Origin: Nitrososphaerota archaeon
Lineage (GTDB): Archaea > Thermoproteota > EX4484-205 > JAAOZO01
Direction of reading: 5' to 3'
DNA length: 6,469 nucleotides
Assembly: GCA_011605715.1 (NCBI GenBank)
Contig: JAAOZO010000231.1
Coordinates: 1 to 6,469 of the forward strand
In this document: piece after piece, positions 6,261 through 6,469 of the stretch
Position numbering within the stretch: position 1 is the stretch's first letter
Layout: each line of letters opens with the position of its first letter
The notes under the pieces: generated by a model
What the model saw: the letters and a program-made list of their open reading frames with translations, nothing else
Told to the model about the DNA's origin: nothing
The model's database searches: none
Program-made: the position numbers and the translations under genes

Positions 6261-6293
6261 CTATATAAGTGTATCGTATTCGATTTTCCTAAA
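6261..6293 (-). promoter_or_regulatory. Promoter of the aldo/keto reductase, with upstream element
   Basis: On the minus strand CTTATATAG (6269-6261) is a clear TATA box predicting transcription start near 6239, leaving about 9 nt before the ATG at 6230. The 5' upstream element TTTAGGAAAATCGAA (6293-6279) shares all twelve fixed positions of TTTAG-N3-AATCGAA with the regulator's promoter. It lies 9 nt upstream of the TATA box, against 2 nt there. Confidence 0.5.
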
Positions 6294-6469
6294 GCTGAGA
6301 ACCTAACGATTACCCTAGACTATGTTTGAGCTTATCAAAAATTCTTTCTAGAACTAAAATTGCAGGCTTTCTTGATGACTTTTTGTAAAGAATACAAATG
6401 CTTTTTATAGAGTAACCTACAACTTTATAAAAAAGAGTTGCAACATATCTTTCGAGAAAGATTTAAATA
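6294..6469. other. Non-coding right edge with possible promoter for a gene beyond the window
   Basis: No gene with an acceptable start is seen. On the plus strand several TATA-like elements point out of the window: CTTTTTATAG (6401-6410), TTTATAAAA (6424-6432) and ATTTAAATA (6461-6469). A plus-strand gene probably begins just beyond the edge, divergent from the aldo/keto reductase. A 50-codon open stretch on the minus strand (6462-6310) lacks ATG, GTG and TTG and is not called. Confidence 0.35.
6447..6462. repeat. 16-bp inverted repeat at the window edge
   Basis: ATCTTTC and GAAAGAT are perfect 7-bp reverse-complement arms around a central GA. The repeat abuts the TATA-like ATTTAAATA at 6461-6469, so it could be an operator for a gene starting to the right. 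The window ends before this can be judged. Confidence 0.35.

Noticed and set aside
6310..6462. Open stretch of 50 codons on the minus strand with protein-like composition (ILVLERIFDKLKHSLG at its end).
   Set aside because: It has no ATG, GTG or TTG between the upstream in-frame stop and its end, and no ribosome site. The length is unremarkable in AT-rich sequence.

Overview
The window looks like a compact, AT-rich archaeal chromosome segment (roughly one-third GC by eye). The archaeal assignment rests on three things. The truncated gene at the left edge is the C-terminus of an archaeal tRNA-wybutosine enzyme (Taw1). Several genes have a TATA-like box about 25-30 nt before the start and little or no leader, including a probable leaderless TTG start. 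One gene encodes a membrane-anchored winged-helix regulator of a type known mainly from archaea. A member of the Thermoproteota is a reasonable guess, but the sequence does not fix the lineage.

Layout. 1-229 (+): end of taw1. 285-710 (+): a very basic 141-residue protein of unknown function with its own promoter. 805-1830 (+): a Gfo/Idh/MocA-type NAD(P)-dependent oxidoreductase. 1831-2229: about 400 bp without a convincing gene, ending in an AT-only inverted repeat and a good TATA/Shine-Dalgarno combination. 2241-2381 (+): a doubtful 46-codon ORF. 2374-3193 and 3190-3854 (+): an ABC-2 type exporter operon (ATPase, then six-helix permease), in which both genes are interrupted by a single frame change. 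3894-5075 (-), convergent to the exporter: a 393-residue membrane protein with a signal peptide, a large glycosylatable outside part, one membrane helix and a cytoplasmic winged-helix DNA-binding domain. 5292-6230 (-): an aldo/keto reductase. 6231-6469: its promoter and a non-coding edge with a 16-bp inverted repeat.

How the parts may work together. The two oxidoreductases are of the kind used on sugars and small carbonyl compounds, but nothing shows that they share a pathway. The ABC unit would be a two-gene exporter of unknown substrate if its frames were intact. The neighbouring membrane-bound regulator has the build of a one-component sensor. Its promoter and that of the aldo/keto reductase share a gapped 15-nt element just upstream of the TATA box, which hints at co-regulation and perhaps autoregulation (inference).

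The main oddity is that the frame changes are concentrated in the ABC operon: an apparent extra base near a G3 run in the ATPase, an apparent missing T in a T6 run in the permease, and perhaps a missing A near the operon's first start codon. Operon decay, sequencing indels and recoding cannot be told apart from this sequence alone. No tRNA, rRNA, CRISPR array or insertion sequence was seen.
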